From: Endomychus coccineus
Lineage: Eukaryota > Arthropoda > Insecta > Coleoptera > Endomychidae
Reading direction: 5' to 3'
Length of the DNA: 64,000 bases
Assembly: GCA_958510875.1 (NCBI GenBank)
Contig: OY294067.1
Location: 201,393,982 to 201,457,981 of the forward strand
How positions within the stretch are numbered: the stretch's first letter is position 1; every line of letters begins with the position of its first letter. The translations under genes and the position numbers were made by a program. A model generated the notes under the pieces. The model saw only the letters and a program-made list of their open reading frames with translations, had not been told where the DNA came from and made no database searches. Positions 61,673-64,000 of this stretch are shown in pieces.

Positions 61673-62678
61673 ATGTTTCTTTGAATTGAAAGTATTAAAC
61701 CTCTTAATATCTGACACTTGTAAAAATGTAAAACAAACTGAAAATAACATAAGTAGAACCAAATCTACAATAAAAAATATCCTACCTACCCAAATCTACA
61801 ATACGTATTTAGAATTGGAAACTCAAAAATTTGAAAAAAACTTCAATAAAATAAAGCATAGAAATATTGAGAAAATAAATAAATTGAATAACAATAACAA
61901 AAGACATCTCATAGTTGATAATAATTGGCTAATGAATTTATCTCAAACGAATGTTCCAAAAAATGTAATAGAAACTATAGCTCTCGGTGAGAAATTTAGT
62001 AATACTCTATATAACGATAGACAAATACCTATCAATAACATAATTTCTTCACTTGAAACTGAAATTGCTAAAAAACCTACTCAAATAGCAAATGAAATAA
62101 GATCAATGTGTATCAACACAATAACGAATTTCAAACAAACAGTTAAAAATAATAAATTTAATAATAAAAATAACAAATTAATCAAAAATTTCAAAGAAAC
62201 AAAACAATTCATCAAATCTAACCCACAAATCACTATCTTAAAAGCAGATAAAGGTAATAAAACTGTTATCATGGACACAAATGAATATGCGGATAAAATG
62301 TCTACAATGTTGAATGATCCTGAAGTATAAAAAAAACTAAATAATAATCCAACTAACATTTACCAAACTAAAAATAATAACTTAGTAAAAAAATGGTTTG
62401 AAAAGAAATATATTTCAAAATACATTCATAGACAATTAACGATACATAATGCTTATCCTCCAAAAATATATGGTTCACCCAAAATTCATAAACCTAATAT
62501 ACCAATGCGACCTGTAGTATGCAGCATTCAATCACCTTTTCATGGAATGAATTTTACATCAAAGATTCTTGGGATTTCAAGGAATTCATTAATAAAATTA
62601 CGATACCAAAAAACTATATCTTAGTATCACTAGATGTCACATCTTTATATACAAATATCCCTCTAGAATGGGATAACA
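61673..62678 (+). pseudogene. Penelope-like element 3: N-terminal region and start of RT
   Basis: The plus frame 61656-62330 holds the N-terminal domain (TIKNILPTQIYNTYLELETQ, NVIETIALGEKFS), the first RT boxes ITILKADKGNKTVIMDTNEY, then a TAA at 62328-62330. It continues PPKIYGSPKIHKPNIPMRPV and, after a deletion near 62540, ILVSLDVTSLYTNIPLE (first catalytic Asp). At about 62670-62680 it meets the minus-strand element 4. The order complements element 2, which has only the 3' half. Confidence 0.88.
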
Positions 62679-64000
62679 ATTTCTTATTAAAGTTTCTTTT
62701 GTTTTTGTAATAGATATAGTTCTCAGTTCAGGAGAACTTAGTCGAATAGCTCTATCTATTAGATTTATAATAACATTTTTCTTCTATTTTTTAGGTATAT
62801 TAGAATTGATATTAGTATACCTTCCTGACCAAGTAGGTTTGGTATACCATTTTGTTAGAATTTTGTTATCATTTGATTTTCTTACTAAAGTTAAATCTAA
62901 AAAATTTATTTCATTATGATTTTCTAATTCAATCGTGAATTGTAACTTATGGTGAAAAGAATTGAAAGAATTCAAAAATTCATTACATTTGTTTTCAGGG
63001 ATTGCAGCAATACAATCATCAACATATCTTTTGAAGAAGGCTATATTATAATTTAGTTGAGATACTACTTTTTCTTCAAGGAATTCCATTACTATTTGGG
63101 CTATGATACTTGATATTGGAGAGCCCATTGCACAACCATCTAATTGTTTATAACAATCATCTTTATATTGTAAAAAATTAGCAGTGAATGTATATTCTAT
63201 AGCTGTTAAGAACTCATTCATAGGTAAATTTGTATATAGTTTTATTTCATCCCATTTATTTTGAATTATTTGTTTAGCTAATTCTAAAGGGATATTTGTA
63301 TATAAAGATGTGACATCTAGTGATACTAAGATATAGTTTTTAGGTATCGTAATTTTGTTAATGAATTCCTTGAAATCCCAAGAATCTTTGATGTAAAACT
63401 CATTTTTGTAAGCTATGTTTTTTAGTATGTTGGATAAGTATTTAGCCATTTCATAAAAAGGTGATTGAATGCTGCATACTACAGGTCGCATCGGTATATT
63501 AGGTTTATGAATTTTGGGTAAACCATATATTTTTGGAGGATGAGCATTATGTATCGTTAATTGTCTATGAATGTATTTTGAAATATATTTCTTTTCAAAC
63601 CATTTTTTTACTAAGTTATTATTTTTAGTTTGGTAAATATTAGTTGGGTTGTTATTTAGTTTCTTATATACTTCAGGATCACTCAACATTGTAGACATTT
63701 TATCCTCATATTCATTTGTGTCCATGATAACAGTTTTATTACCTTTATCTGCTTTTAAGATAGTGATTTGTGGGTTAGATTTGATGAATTGTTTGGTTTC
63801 TTTGAAATTTTTGATTGATTTGTTATTTTTATTTTTGAATTTATTATTTTTAACTGTTTGTTTGAAATTAGTTATTGTGTTTATACATTTAGATCTTATT
63901 TCATTTGCTATTTGAGTAGGTTTTTTAACAATTTCAGTTTCAAGTGAAGAAATTATGTTATTGATAGGTATTTGTCTTTCGTTATATAGAGTATTACTAA
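62679..64000 (-). pseudogene. Penelope-like element 4: reverse transcriptase, runs off the window
   Basis: The minus-strand coding region is open from at least 63725, and in the same sense up to 64000, down to a TAG near 62783. It has ITILKADKGNKTVIMDTNEY, YGLPKIHKPNIPMRPVVCS, SLDVTSLYTNIPLELA, LDGCAMGSPISSIIAQIVME and FFKRYVDDCIAAIPEN, so both halves of the RT active site are intact. The stop lies where element 1 has Tyr. The C-terminal linker continues to about 62680 and then breaks; the GIY-YIG part is absent here. This is the best-preserved Penelope copy. Confidence 0.92.

Overview
This is AT-rich nuclear DNA of an arthropod, almost certainly an insect. Nearly every coding trace belongs to a transposable element of a class common in insects: BEL/Pao and Gypsy LTR elements, jockey-type LINEs, Penelope-like elements, DD41D mariners, piggyBac and hAT. 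One transposase keeps a 59-bp GT-AG intron. I found no intact host gene, no rRNA or tRNA gene and no CRISPR array. The order of insect cannot be read from this window. Almost every ORF is broken by stops, frameshifts or deletions, so the region is a graveyard of elements.

Layout. 1-2.7 kb: jockey-type LINE ORF2. 3.8-6.2 kb: DD41D mariner with about 480-bp terminal inverted repeats. 6.3-8.1 kb: copy A of a repeated, virus-like unit. 9.5-12.5 kb: large hairpin (foldback) between direct repeats. 12.5-18.2 kb: nothing recognisable. 18.2-28.5 kb: an insertion stack. An old minus-strand LINE RT is split by a complete BEL/Pao element (297-bp LTRs, 5-bp CATAT duplication). Its left LTR carries a 1,454-bp solo LTR (CTTG duplication), and its leader carries a second DD41D mariner. 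28.8-32.5 kb and 34.9-35.5 kb: more LINE remains.

36.3-42 kb is the most unusual part. It holds a decayed piggyBac transposase, degenerate tandem arrays, an intronless matrix metalloproteinase pseudogene (signal peptide, cysteine switch, catalytic domain, Thr-rich hinge, hemopexin-like domain) and a minus-strand gene that may carry a virus-type MSV199-like domain. Palindromic spacer repeats containing TGACGTCA or close variants separate the genes. The non-coding parts and the end of the MSV199-like gene recur in the same order, in opposite orientation, at 6.3-8.1 kb. I read this as a repeated mobile or viral-derived unit, with the metalloproteinase present in one copy only.

42.4-49.7 kb: a Gypsy element (gag, protease, part of RT) split by a LINE whose ORF1 has a PHD-type finger. 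49.7-51.1 kb: minus-strand LINE. 53.4-55 kb: LINE, hAT and piggyBac fragments. 55.8-57.7 kb: minus-strand Gypsy integrase plus an env-like gene. 57.7-64 kb: four Penelope-like pieces in alternating orientation (+,-,+,-) and a minus-strand LINE with a restriction-like endonuclease lying between long (TA)n tracts. Hammerhead-ribozyme-like motifs lie near the Penelope 3' ends.

Boundaries, duplications and motifs were read directly by eye. Family names rest on recognising conserved motifs, without any database search.
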